Positions 10,050-19,505 of a stretch of DNA of 64,000 nucleotides are shown piece by piece. A program made the translations under genes and the position numbers. Source of the stretch: Adiantum capillus-veneris (Eukaryota > Streptophyta > Polypodiopsida > Polypodiales > Pteridaceae). Every line of letters starts with the position of its first letter. Position 1 is the first letter of the stretch. The notes under the pieces were generated by a model that was given only the letters and a program-made list of their open reading frames with translations, did not search any database and had not been told where the DNA came from. Where the stretch lies: the NCBI GenBank assembly GCA_014529385.2, contig CM043959.1, positions 61,703,753 to 61,767,752 on the forward strand, written 5' to 3'.

Positions 10050-10944
10050 AATGCTCGCAAAAGAGCAACCAACAATGAGTAGCAAATGTCAACCAAATCA
10101 GCCCTAAACTGGCTCGAATTGCATCAACAAAAGTCTGCAAATATGGCTGCAAATCAGCCCCAAAATTCAGCTCTTAAACAGCTGCATAAACAAGTCACAA
10201 ACGTGTCCCAGATCAGCCTACAACTGAGCCATACATGGACACCTGCAAAGAGGAAACAATGGCTGAAAATTCAGCGCCCAAATAAGCCCTCAAACCTGCC
10301 TGTAAACTTGTAAACCTGTAGCTGAAACCTGCTGAAAAACCTCAATCCATTAGTGCTCGAATCTGGCTACCTAGCTCGTAGCCACACAAGCATACATCAC
10401 AATACTCACTCCTGTGAGTGTGCCAAGATAACTGTACGCCTGTCAAACCCGTGAGCTAATCACCAAGCCCACAATGTGCGGTATCGATGCATACACACGC
10501 ACAAATCTCCCACCTGCAGAGAACACCGCACACAAATGCTGAGTGCAACCCGCAATCTCTACCTAGATCGCATAAATGATGCGCATAAAACTCCTGGGAA
10601 AATTTCGCCAGAGTTTCGTCAGTAAAACGGCCACAAAACCAGTAACCAAACTGACTGCACGCTCAAAACCATGAGCAACCAAAGCGTGTCAAATCACACT
10701 CCAAATGCATGCACCAATCTCCACATTTTGCATACATCATTGCAAGCACCTGCAAATCTAGTACACAAATATCTGCTCTACCTGTGACTGCCAAAAAACA
10801 TGCTCGACGCATACATTGCCGAGCTCAAAATGCAATCACATTAGTCTCCCTAAGCATCAAACCACATAAGGCATACATCGTATCCTCCCACCTATCACTG
10901 TGTGTGTGTGAGAGAGTCGACCCACGCTCCGCATTGCGACTTCA
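10050..10944 (-). other. Leader of the minus-strand gag-protease element
   Basis: Non-coding DNA upstream (minus sense) of the gag start, with scattered CTGCAAA and CATACA words and a short TG run near 10900. No matching 5' LTR was recognised at its right limit. The stretch CTTCA|AGTAT at 10940-10949 is the candidate outer boundary. Confidence 0.4.
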
Positions 10945-10949
10945 AGTAT

Positions 10950-11680
10950 AGGGAATCAGCTCTTTTGCTTGCATGCTTTTGCTTTTCAAAACATTGTCTC
11001 CAAGTGGTGATAAAGAGGATCTTTGGAAGGTTGTTGATACATTTGAAAAGAACCGGACTGTTGATGATGATAACTTGGATAGTGATGCTAGCACATAACA
11101 GAAGAGAAATTCCAAAATCAAAGCTCTTCCAGAAAGAAAGACAATGGTGATTTTTCAATGGTTTTGCTTCGAGCACTCAGTACATCAGCAAATGCTACAT
11201 CATAAAGATCTCCTTCGAGGTTGCAGTACAAGATTTCACAAAGTATTTTACCAGTTCAGTATCATAAGATCTGTTATGTTTTGTCAACACAAATATGTTT
11301 TCTAGTCAAAGCCTCTTTTACATTACTTGTTGTCAGTCATTGTCATGCTTGTCAGTTATCATCATTGTACGGGTTATAGACACTGCCATCCATAAATGGT
11401 AAGACCTCCCAATTTTTGTCAGTTCTCAGCCTATTTTTTGTCCCACTTCTCGTGAGGTTACTGGGTACACCTTAAACCCAAGGTTTGGCAGTAAACCAAA
11501 AACTCCATTTTTGGTAGCTAACTTTTTTGACCTACACCCTATCTGTTCAAGGGGGGGTTATTGATCTAGCACCAGGTTATGGATAAACCAAAAATCCTTG
11601 GTTGTGAGAAAACCTAAAACTCACGGTTGACGAGTATACCAAAAACTCGAGGTATCATGAGTCACTTGTCTAGTTCGGGC
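10950..11680 (+). other. Non-coding 3' interior of copia B
   Basis: No supportable ORF. It has several AAACC-rich phrases (AAACCAAAAACTCC, TAAACCAAAAATCC) between 11490 and 11650, which look like a degenerate short tandem, just before the purine tract. Confidence 0.5.
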
Positions 11681-11693
11681 TTGAGGGGGGGAT
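11681..11693 (+). other. Polypurine tract of copia B
   Basis: TTGAGGGGGGGAT immediately before the 3' LTR. It primes plus-strand DNA synthesis in this family. Confidence 0.88.
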
Positions 11694-11964
11694 TGTTGGG
11701 TATGCAAGCCCAATTATGGGAATGTCCGGTGTCTAGCTCGTGGGTACAGGCTTTATAGCATGCAGATCAACTTTAGTTGTAAGTCAAGTGGTGCATGGCT
11801 TTTTGCCTTTATATGTAAGGCTATACTTCAATAAACAATAGTGTGTGTTTTTCAGGGCCTAATCTCTGCTCTCCCTCTCTTTCTCTCGCTTCTGCAGCTG
11901 CATCCATCTCCAAGCTCGCCATGACTCCTCTCAGACGTCACCCGCCATAGCCCTCGTTACAACA
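11694..11964 (+). repeat. 3' LTR of copia B
   Basis: 271 bp, TG...CA, followed by the duplication GCAAG at 11965-11969. It matches the 5' LTR with one difference seen. Confidence 0.93.
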
Positions 11965-12753
11965 GCAAGCCCTCTGGCTGGTGACGCGTGAACCTGGGTG
12001 TCCCGGAAGGGGTCTCTAGCGACGTGTCGATGGGGATATGGACGTCAGGTGTCTCCACCGGCGTCTGGGCCCCGAAGCGTGGAGTGTTGAGTGGGGTGGC
12101 TCCTGGCGGAGTAGGTAGAGGTGTGTAGCTTCTAGGAACAGTCAGCCGTGCAAAACCTGGAGTAGATGGCGATGCTGTGGCTGGTGTGGGGGCGGGCAAA
12201 GAAGGGGAGGGTAAAGATCCTCATCGAACACGAGGCGGTGTCGAGGCATCGGTGGCGGAATCCACACAACAACCGCCACCGCCACCACTAGAGCGCCGGT
12301 GTCTAGACGAGTGTGAAGCTCGTCTCGTCGACACCGAAGCTTCGGAGCGCGCCGAATGCTCCGAAAGAGAGGGAGATACGGATGGAGTAGGAACGCGCGA
12401 TGATGCGCCAGAGCGATGACGCTCCACGTACCACTGTCTCTGCTGCGGTGACAAAGAAGAAAGAAACTCCTCATCATCCATACCTGCATTAAACACACGA
12501 ATATTTAAACTTAATATTGAATGAATAGAGTAGACAATGACGCAAAGACCATTAAATACAATGACGTAATGACGCATATAAATACAATGACGCAATCAAT
12601 TGAGTGATAGAAGAGGCAAGTCGAAAACTCAGAATTTTCAATCAAAAGATGTGAGCGCGAGTAGAAAAGAGCGTTATACACCATGGAAGGTACTTAGAGA
12701 GCCAGAGCTTTTACAACACGGAGCAAAATTGTTCAAATACAATATTTGTGGCT

Positions 12754-14307
12754 TTAAGAGATCTCTCTCTCATCCTCGCATAACTCAGCATAACTTCCTA
12801 TATCTATATAGAGCTCTCCATTTAAACACATATCCTCTGTTTCATTTTGTAGCTCCTCTGCATGCACCCCATATAGAGTAGTAGCATCTTGATGCTCGTC
12901 TGGCACCACCGCAGCGGCTTCTGATTGAGCATCTTCTCTGATCTCCTCCATTGATGTCGTGATTGGCACATGGTAGCCTTCATACGTCCTTGCCCTACGA
13001 GGGGCTACCTCTATGACATACCACCAGTTTGATGTAGACTTTGTAGGATGAAATATTACCTGCCAGAGCCACATAACTTACATGAGAGCTTTCAAGCACA
13101 TAACTTGTAAAAGGGGGATGTTAACTATTTACATACTTACTTGTTCACAATGCTCGGGTAGTACGAAAGTGTCTCTTAGGTCAGTCCATTTCTTAGTAGA
13201 ATCCACCTCAAGAAAACCAGACTCTCCTCTACGCACAGTAGCGTTGCAACCCTCCATGATTATCTTGAACCATTGCACGTCAAACAAGTCGACAAAAAAT
13301 CCTCTGTAATCGATCCTCAAGATCTCTTGCAGCGTGCCGAAGTAAGTGAGTTCCGCCACAACAGGATTTGCATCAGAGGAACGTCGTCGACTAGACTGTT
13401 CAAATTTTGCCATGATTCCACAATCTTGAGTAAAACGCTTTTTGTCGATTCGTTCCACCCTAAAATGTCGACCTTTACACCATGCTACTCGATATCTTTC
13501 GGAATCACATTTCGGACACTTCTCCATGTCTATGTATTCCCCTCTGAAAAGAATGCAGTCATTAGGACAAGCGTGGATAGAATTGTAATCCATCCCCAAG
13601 TTTCGCAAAATCTTTCTTGCTTCATCTCGAGAATCTGGCATCACATTGTCAGCTGGTAGTATGTGCTCTTTCAGCAATCTACACAACATAAAAATATGAT
13701 ACAGTCGTGTAAAAATCTATCAGATCATTATACATTTAGAGTTCTATTAAAGTAAACTAATTGTAATAGATCACCTAAAAAGCGTTGTGACGCTAGTGTC
13801 ACTCCATCCAAACTTTGCCTGCATGTTGAGAAGAACCAGGAGTGCTTTCAATCTAGACATACGTGCTCCATTATACAATGGCGTATCGGCTTCACTTTTC
13901 ATATCATCATAGATAAGCCTTTCTGAATCCATGATCGTCTCGATCATTTCATCAATCTCGGGCTCAAACATTGCCTCCTTGGGAATGTGCTCTGCATGAT
14001 CATCCCCCGAGCTGTCAGAGGCTACATCTTGTGGCCTCACATATGCTGCTTGACCAAAGCGCCTGCGAACACGTCTATTGGGTTGCAAGATTGCTGCTTG
14101 TTGGCCAGCGTCAGAGTCCGATGAGTTATAATTGGCAACAACTCGATCTATAATAGATGGATTGAACTCGCCAAATTCGCGAACGTGCTGCAAAGAAACA
14201 CGTCTTGTCCGTCGCACAGCATGCTTGCATTGATTACAAGGACATAAGACCCTCGTTGAGAGATAGGTGTTTCGGTTGGACGGTCCCACATCCTCGTCGC
14301 TACTCAT
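12754..14307 (-). pseudogene. CACTA TNP2-like transposase gene, three exons, catalytic core deleted
   Basis: Exons 14307-13775, 13678-13141 and 13059-12754 total 1377 nt (458 codons). Donors are AG|GTGATC and AA|GTAAGT and the acceptors are GTGTAG and GGCAG; the joins stay in frame. The N-terminus has a Cys-rich part (LCPCNQCKH) of the transposase-associated type. It then has PLYNGARMSRLKALLVLLNM and, across intron 1, PADNVMPDSRDEARKILRNL and IHACPNDCILFRGEYIDMEK, as in TNP2. After CPKCDSERYR the protein jumps to the C-terminal DUF4216-like part (YFGTLQEILRIDYRGF, then DVQWFKI, then LPEHCEQ). The Transposase_21 catalytic part and DUF4218 are absent. Full TNP2 proteins are usually well over twice this length. 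It could still be translated, but not as an active transposase. Confidence 0.85.
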
Positions 14308-14369
14308 AATGAGGATAAAAAACTTATAACCTGGACAACAAATTTAATATTCTATTGGCATTCTTCGTC

Positions 14370-14419
<50 letters not shown>

Positions 14420-15580
14420 ACCTCACATTCTCTAGTCATTTCCAATCCCCGCACACCTCGGTCTAGAGGTGCACGGAGATCAGAACCACCGGGTTATAAT
14501 CTCGTCTTTATTGGTCAATACCTATATTTGTGGGTACAAGAAATCTACACACCCACGTCTACATGATACTGCATGTAGTGGACAAAACTCCTTTGCCTCT
14601 TCTCTAGCTGTAGCACTTCACAGCATCTTAACATCTTTTCACAGTAGATCTTTTCATTGTTCGTCTAACTCTAAACCCTAAACCGTAAGTAATTCTTGCG
14701 TGGACTCGATCTAACGTAAATAAGCGTAAATCTAAATAAACGTAAATCTAACTAAAAATAAAGCTAAATCTAATTTAACGTAAGTCTAATGACTAGAGGT
14801 TGTCTAGATGGTCATTGTGTCGAGGATGTAGTGACTCTTGCCGCCCTGAAGATCCACCTTCTTCCCTATCTTCTGAAGACATTTCACCAGTACTTTTGGA
14901 TCGACGGAGCCCACCATGAGTGAAGGCAGCAATACCCTATATTCCATTGAGGGCTTTCTTCACCCGCTTCATGCAGGCATCGCAGTCTATGGAGACCTCA
15001 ATCTAATCTAATATAACGTAAATCTAAATCTAGCTTAAATAAACGTAAATCTAGTTAAAAATAAACATAAATCTAATTTAATGTAAGTCTACATATAACC
15101 TAATCTTTAACGTCTTTTAAGATAGTTTCCTACGACGTTATAACTCTCTTCTTCTTGTGTGTGTGCGCGTGTGTGGATGTGTGTGCCAATAAAAAGAGAT
15201 AAATGATATAACCTTTCTATCACCCATGCCAAGTATGATAGATTGATTATGCCATTTCCCTCTTGAATAATAGGTCTTGAGTTCAACTCCTCATCGGCTA
15301 GATCTTTAGGTCTTTTAATTTCAATTAGTTTCCTACGACGTTAAATTAGTTTCTCTCTCTTTCTCTCTCAATGTGTGTGCGTTTTTTTGGATCGTATGCA
15401 TGTTTTCTCTCTCTTTTCCTCTCTCAGTGTGTGCGTTTTTTGTTTATGCATATTCTCTCTCTCTTTTCCTCTCTCAATGCGTGCATTTTTTGTTTATGCA
15501 TGCTCTCTCTCTCTTTTTCTCTCTCAATGTGTGTGTGCATTCTTTGTTTATGTATGTGTGTGTGCGTTTTTGTTTTTGTT

Positions 15581-15636
<56 letters not shown>

Positions 15637-15889
15637 AACACTATGTGTGTGTGTATGTGTGTGTGAGAGAGAGAGAGAGGGAGAGAGAAAGAGGGGAAGG
15701 GAACATGAGAATGAGGAGAGGGAAGGAGCATACCTGGCTCTCCTTCCTCTCCTCGTGTGTGTGTGTGTGTGTGGAGAAGAAAGAGAGAGAGAGAGAGAGA
15801 GAGAGTGAGGGAGAGCGTTACCTGTTCCTTGCTTGAGGGCGCCGAAAAACTCAGATCTGAGATCTGAGTTTTTAGGCGCGCTCGGTTAA
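14308..15889. other. CACTA interior upstream of the TNP2-like gene: repeats, no gene
   Basis: It holds (CT)n at 14373-14417 and a direct repeat built of AACGTAAATCTAA words at about 14700-14790 and 15000-15095. A repeated phrase TTTCCTACGACGTTA occurs at about 15127 and 15327. A low-complexity block of GT, CT and GA tracts fills 15350-15830. The tract-derived ORFs there are not genes. A palindrome built of AACTCAGATCTGAG lies at about 15846-15876. Confidence 0.6.
15585..15633 (+). repeat. (CT)n microsatellite
   Basis: About 49 bp of pure CT repeat inside a larger GT/CT/GA block (15350-15830). Confidence 0.95.
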
Positions 15890-16036
15890 TTTTTTACCCC
15901 CTCCGGTGTCGCTATCAGCGTCGCTATGAGCGTCGCAAATTTACAAAGAAATTTGCGACGCTCATAGCGACGCTTATAGCGACGCCGGGAATTTTTTTTT
16001 TGAGCGTCGCTATGTGAGCGTCGCTAATATGAAGAG
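15890..16036. repeat. CACTA right subterminal block with perfect 26-bp arms
   Basis: Many AGCGACG or CGTCGCT units. A perfect inverted repeat is formed by arms 15917-15942 and 15949-15974 with a 6-bp loop. It mirrors the left block at 4650-4870. Confidence 0.85.
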
Positions 16037-16051
16037 CCTCTTGTAGTGAAA
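16037..16051. repeat. CACTA right terminal inverted repeat with AAA target duplication
   Basis: CCTCTTGTAGTG followed by AAA, the exact inverse of the left end. Confidence 0.93.
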
Positions 16052-16903
16052 GTCTACATTTTCAAATACCTTTTTTACTCTCAGATGATCTCTCACGGTG
16101 TTCATCTCTTGGAATTGTTTCTGGCCCTTGCCCCAATATCCAATCCCGTATGGAATACCCTTGGTATTTGGTTTGTTCTACCTCCTCAAGAGTCATCATA
16201 ACAAAGTTGTTGTTATAACAATCCCTAAATAGGTAGGTTGGTAGGTCTGTTGATCCCTTATCTTTGATCTTGAAGATATAGATGATCTTCATGGCCGTTA
16301 ATTTTCCTGGTTTGGCATGAGAAGTCCACAAAAGATCTTTTATGTTTCTATCTTCCCAACAATAGATTCCAATCCTAGGATTATCCGTACTAATCCGTTT
16401 CAAAGGCTTCAAGTCTACTTGATCGTATCCCTCGAATTCTAAAGTTGGTGTTCCTTCTTTTGCTGACATATCTGGGATTATAGTATTTACTTCTAACCCC
16501 CATTTTTCTATCACATCAGGGTTTTTGACTTGTAAATACTGAGTTCCATTTCGATCCATGTACATTTTTCCTTGTTTGTTTGTCCTAACCTCTTCTTCGA
16601 ACTCAATACCATGGTCATCATGCGAATAGCATACTCCTCGTTAGGGTCCAAGTAAACCTGGACTCCATGACGGTTAGTCTTGTGAAAAGATAGTATATGC
16701 TTATAGCGCACTGTCATTCTGGTTTTCGAGTGAGTCGAGTAAGAAGACATTTCGGATGTTGAATCTGAAAAAGTGTTTGAGACTTCTTCAGGAATTGTGT
16801 GCAAGGAATTGCCTTGATTCGCACTTTCTTCGGTAGATACTCTACTAGTGGTTTCTGCGAGTATGCCCTGATTTCCTAGTATACGACCAGATCTAAGGTT
16901 CAT
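16052..16903 (-). pseudogene. Gag-like ORF of element A fused by deletion to an RT remnant
   Basis: Two overlapping minus-strand frames (16903-16511 and 16565-16062) make one protein with a frameshift near 16550. The start MNLRSGRILG at 16903 is the first methionine of the open frame. Serine/threonine-rich and then acidic stretches follow, then a folded-looking part with RIGIYCWEDRNIKDLLW and TYLFRDCYNNNFVM. No zinc knuckle is seen. At about 16105-16052 another frame reads DHLRVKKVFE and continues past the CACTA transposon as gypsy RT, so an internal deletion removed the rest of gag, the protease and the catalytic part of RT. Gag identity is inferred from position (leader, then first ORF). 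Confidence 0.5.
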
Positions 16904-18560
16904 ATAGACTTATGAAGCCCTGGATAGAGTACTCACCTTTGGATTGACTTGTTGTCAATTTCCACTCGATTCAATTGCGACTTTCTGTCAAGCCACTGAT
17001 TCCTCGTCTGCAACCTGATTCCTGTACAAATTTAATCAAGTTAGCTATTCTTCTATAAAGACAGTAGAGCTCTTGAGAACTCTCGTGATTGGTCTCTCTG
17101 TATCACTTCAAATCGAGCTATGGGAGTCAAAATTTGACTTTCAAATTCGACTTTAGCAGAATTCAAAGGTTTGATCTGCAATCTAGAAACTGAGTTTATC
17201 TGTACCAATTTTGATCTGATTGAACCCAAAATTGCCCTGTGGCTTTATATTATGTTGTTCTATCACTGTATAAGTTCAAAAGTAAAAAATGATGTCTCTG
17301 GATAGCAGAAGTAAATAATTGTGATTATTTACTTTTGTCAGTTTTTTGCACTTTTTTGATAGTTTTGGCAAGTATACAGCTTGTTAGAGTCCTTGGGCAA
17401 GTTTGAACAAGTTTGGAGAATTTTTTGTCAAATGGCCATCAATTATCAGTCTGTAGACTAACTTTGCAATTTTAGTCACAAATTTCACTCCAGTGGTCCA
17501 AATCTTACCAAACTTGGTTTGTGGGCTTATTACAACATGGTGAAGCTAGTGGTATGCAGGCTTGGTCAAAAAAGTTGAAAAATAGGGCAGATGTAACTAA
17601 TCGTGATTATTTACTTATGATAAATTTTTGGTCAATTGAGTATATACACATATTTATCACATCAACATAAGCCTATGAAAAAAATTTCAACAAGTTTGAA
17701 TAAATTTTTCCCAAATTTATACTCAAGATTCAAAAAGTCAATAAAAACTTTAGTTTTTACCCAATTTTTTGTCAGTTTAGTGATCCAAATCTTTTGGGCC
17801 TTTACAAAAGTTGTTTGTACACATGCAATGAGTCAATGGTATGAACCTTGGCCAATTTAGAGCACAAAGTTAATAATCGCGATTATTAACTTTAGGCTTG
17901 AAATGAGCACTTTTTTGCAATTTTCTCAAAGATAGTCTTTAAATGATGTATTTTAAGCCTATGAATCAAGTCAAAACTTAATTTGGCCTAAAATGTCAAG
18001 AAAAAGTAAAGAATTTGAGTTTTGGCCAACTCTTGAAATTTTTACCTCGAAGTGTCTTTGAGCTTATCCACTAGTTCGGACAACTCTTAGGCTTACTCTC
18101 CAGTCGGATTGAGTGGATTCGAGTCTTTTCAAACTATTTCTAGCCGTAGACCTGAAATTTTGCAACTTCCAATAACAACTCACACTTGATTCTTTTAGGG
18201 ATAGCAATGTTCTGAGATCCACCTCGGATCCTACTTACCCTACTCCTAGATTCTCATGCAATAGGGTTGTGGAAAGTGTCCACAACACTCATTTTCTTGT
18301 GTTTTTTATGTTTTTCAGAGTCTTGATCTTAAGACTTGTCTCGGCTACCAATCATTCTCCAAATCCTAATCTAAATCTATAATCTTACAGTCCTATTGGT
18401 ACTCAACAAGTATGATTACTTCCAAGCTACCTCTACACAGCAAAAGACGACAATCTTAAGCTATGCGGTTTCTAAAAGAAAGTTTTGAACTCTAGGCGGA
18501 CCTAGAGGAAGTTAAAGGACAACTACACAAAACGCTTGTGTTTTTTCCTAGTTTAGGTCT
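16904..18560 (-). other. Leader of element A, AT-rich, with palindrome repeats
   Basis: About 1.65 kb between the primer site and the gag-like start, with no credible ORF. It carries palindromes at 17311-17332, 17593-17614 and 17869-17890. Confidence 0.6.
17311..17890. repeat. Second cluster of AATAATCGCGATTATT palindromes
   Basis: Copies at 17311-17332, 17593-17614 and 17869-17890. The last is a perfect 22-bp palindrome with core TTAATAATCGCGATTATTAA. Spacing is about 280 bp. Confidence 0.8.
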
Positions 18561-18584
18561 GTTCGATCCCCGGCAGCGGCGCCA
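18561..18584 (-). other. Primer binding site of element A (tRNA-Asp)
   Basis: On the plus strand the bases GATCCCCGGCAGCGGCGCCA and the four before them match the 3' end of plant tRNA-Asp(GUC) with one mismatch, as I recall that tRNA. The minus strand is therefore a primer site two bases inside the LTR edge. tRNA-Asp priming is known for plant Ty3/gypsy groups such as Athila/Tat. This fixes the element's orientation as minus. Confidence 0.88.
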
Positions 18585-18586
18585 AA

Positions 18587-19505
18587 TGTGGGACACATGT
18601 CTAACCTCACCATCCTATCTTATTGCAGTATTATCGAGAACCACGATTAATCTCTCAAACCATGGGACGAAGCTGACTTGACTAGTGCATAGAGGCTACA
18701 AGAGGTTGTCAATCTCTTAGAAAACAACTAACAACTTGCATATAACTCATGTTACACTCAAGTGACTGAAATCACCAAAAGCCAATCGCTCATCGGCAAG
18801 CAAATCACATCCGTTACAGCATCAAATGACATCCAAACGTAAGAAAACTTCTAGGACAAGTTTACAAGACCTAAGCACACATGCCTGTGGTCTCAACCCC
18901 ACTTTAAGTCAAGTTCCAAAATCGCGATTATTAATAACAGTGGATTTTTGACCTAGTTGTTTTCGACCTAGAATGCATCTAAATGCTTAGCAATGATGCC
19001 CCAATACCCCGCCTATGCTTAGTTTTTGATTTAAAAGTGTAAATTCCTAGTTATGATGAAATTAGGCTGCGGGTCGGCGACACCAAAAGCTTCAAAATAC
19101 TGTGAATGGCTTACGTCAATGCGTAGAGCTCTTACCTGCGGTTGCAATGCAACAAACGCATTCGCAATGTGAGGACCGGAGAGGGAGTAGGAAGCGCGAG
19201 AAGGAGAGAAGTGAGCGCCGTTAGCTCACGCTGTGTATTTCTTATCCAAAAACTTAGAAAGAACTTACAAAAATTGTCTTTTATACCTTAGCCAAGGTTT
19301 TTGGGTGGTCAAAGCTAATAATCTGGAGTTCTACCAAAGCTGGGAAATGACTCGCTGATACAATCTGGAAGCTTGTAAATCTAGTCTATCCGAGAAAATA
19401 GGAGTTACAATATTCCCGAATTATCAAAATAAAAAATGTTTTACAAGGAGAACTCCGAAAAATGGTGCAAAAATAGTGTCCACGTTAGCTTGCTGCTAAC
19501 AACCA
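18587..19505 (-). repeat. 5' LTR of element A
   Basis: Bounded by TGTGGGACAC on the left (next to the primer site) and AACAACCA on the right, giving TG...CA ends and about 919 bp. The minus strand has a TATA box (GGTATAAAAGAC, about 19287-19276), as expected for a U3 promoter. The right edge is also where the reading frame of the older gypsy G1 is interrupted. The 3' LTR was not found in the window. The right limit is less certain than the left. Confidence 0.75.
18918..18940. repeat. Partial AATAATCGCGATTATT palindrome inside the LTR of element A
   Basis: Reads AAAATCGCGATTATTAATAA, a half-decayed copy of the leader palindrome. Confidence 0.6.

Larger units (their letters stand above)
6820..10944 (-). 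mobile_element. Nested mosaic of minus-strand copia fragments inside copia B
   Basis: The segment starts TGTTGGG at 6820 and may end ...TTCA at 10944, flanked by the 5-mer AGTAT on both sides (6815-6819 and 10945-10949). Inside, in order, are a 351-bp inverted repeat, a copia RNase H piece, a gag 3' fragment in plus orientation, a leader, an LTR, and a gag-protease ORF with its leader. The ends do not look like a matching LTR pair, so the outer limits and a single insertion event are tentative. The component parts are individually clear. Confidence 0.5.
6015..11964 (+). mobile_element. Copia-type LTR retrotransposon B, young, non-autonomous, carrying nested copia debris
   Basis: Two 271-bp LTRs (6015-6285 and 11694-11964) begin TGTTGGGTAT and end CTCGTTACAACA. 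By eye I find a single difference between them (near 6245 versus 11924). The 5-bp duplication GCAAG flanks the element (6010-6014 and 11965-11969). A tRNA-iMet primer site follows the left LTR and a purine tract precedes the right LTR. With the nested mosaic 6820-10944 removed, the interior is about 1.3 kb and non-coding, so it must have been mobilised by another element's proteins. It landed in exon 1 of the CACTA TNPA-like gene. Confidence 0.93.
5217..12481 (-). pseudogene. CACTA second gene, TNPA/Ptta (Transposase_24)-like, split by copia B
   Basis: Exon 1 runs 12481-11965 and continues at 6009-5558 across the copia insertion. Exon 2 is 5464-5363 and exon 3 is 5261-5217. Exon 1 minus the insertion is 969 nt, exactly in frame, and the junctions show GT-AG (GTAAATG donor, GACAG acceptor, GTTAGT donor, TTGCAG acceptor). 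The product of about 371 codons starts MDDEEFLSSL, has a Ser/Arg-rich part, then a TP-rich low-complexity region. A conserved block follows (KWSEVPSDLKNRV, then DWLAKEDWKNAKKAACENPD, then GSGGWASF, then GRDPTPYE) that matches the Ptta/En/Spm DNA-binding family as I know it. One in-frame TGA lies at 12221-12223. The family binds subterminal repeats; here the gene is dead. Confidence 0.7.
4638..16048 (-). mobile_element. CACTA (En/Spm) DNA transposon, 11.4 kb, with both ends intact
   Basis: The left end starts CACTACAAGAGG (4638-4649). The right end is the exact inverse, CCTCTTGTAGTG (16037-16048), and both are flanked by the 3-bp target duplication AAA (4635-4637 and 16049-16051). Both subterminal regions are packed with AGCGACG-type repeats, as expected for CACTA elements. 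It carries two minus-strand genes, a TNP2-like gene (14307-12754) and a TNPA-like gene (12481-5217). The catalytic core of TNP2 is missing and copia element B sits in the second gene, so the copy is non-autonomous. It inserted into the RT region of element A: removing it with one AAA restores the RT reading. Confidence 0.93.

Noticed and set aside
15371-15836. ORFs of 97-153 codons on both strands
   Set aside because: They are translations of GT/CT/GA simple sequence (Ser-Leu, Arg-Glu, Cys-Val runs) with overlapping frames all open.
16062-16903. A caulimovirus-like gene in the element A leader region
   Set aside because: The tRNA-Asp primer site, gypsy-type pol and LTR with TATA box indicate an LTR retrotransposon. 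No viral motif was seen.
18558-18586. A tRNA-Asp gene
   Set aside because: Only the 3' 24 bases match tRNA-Asp. It lies two bases from an LTR edge and is a primer binding site.
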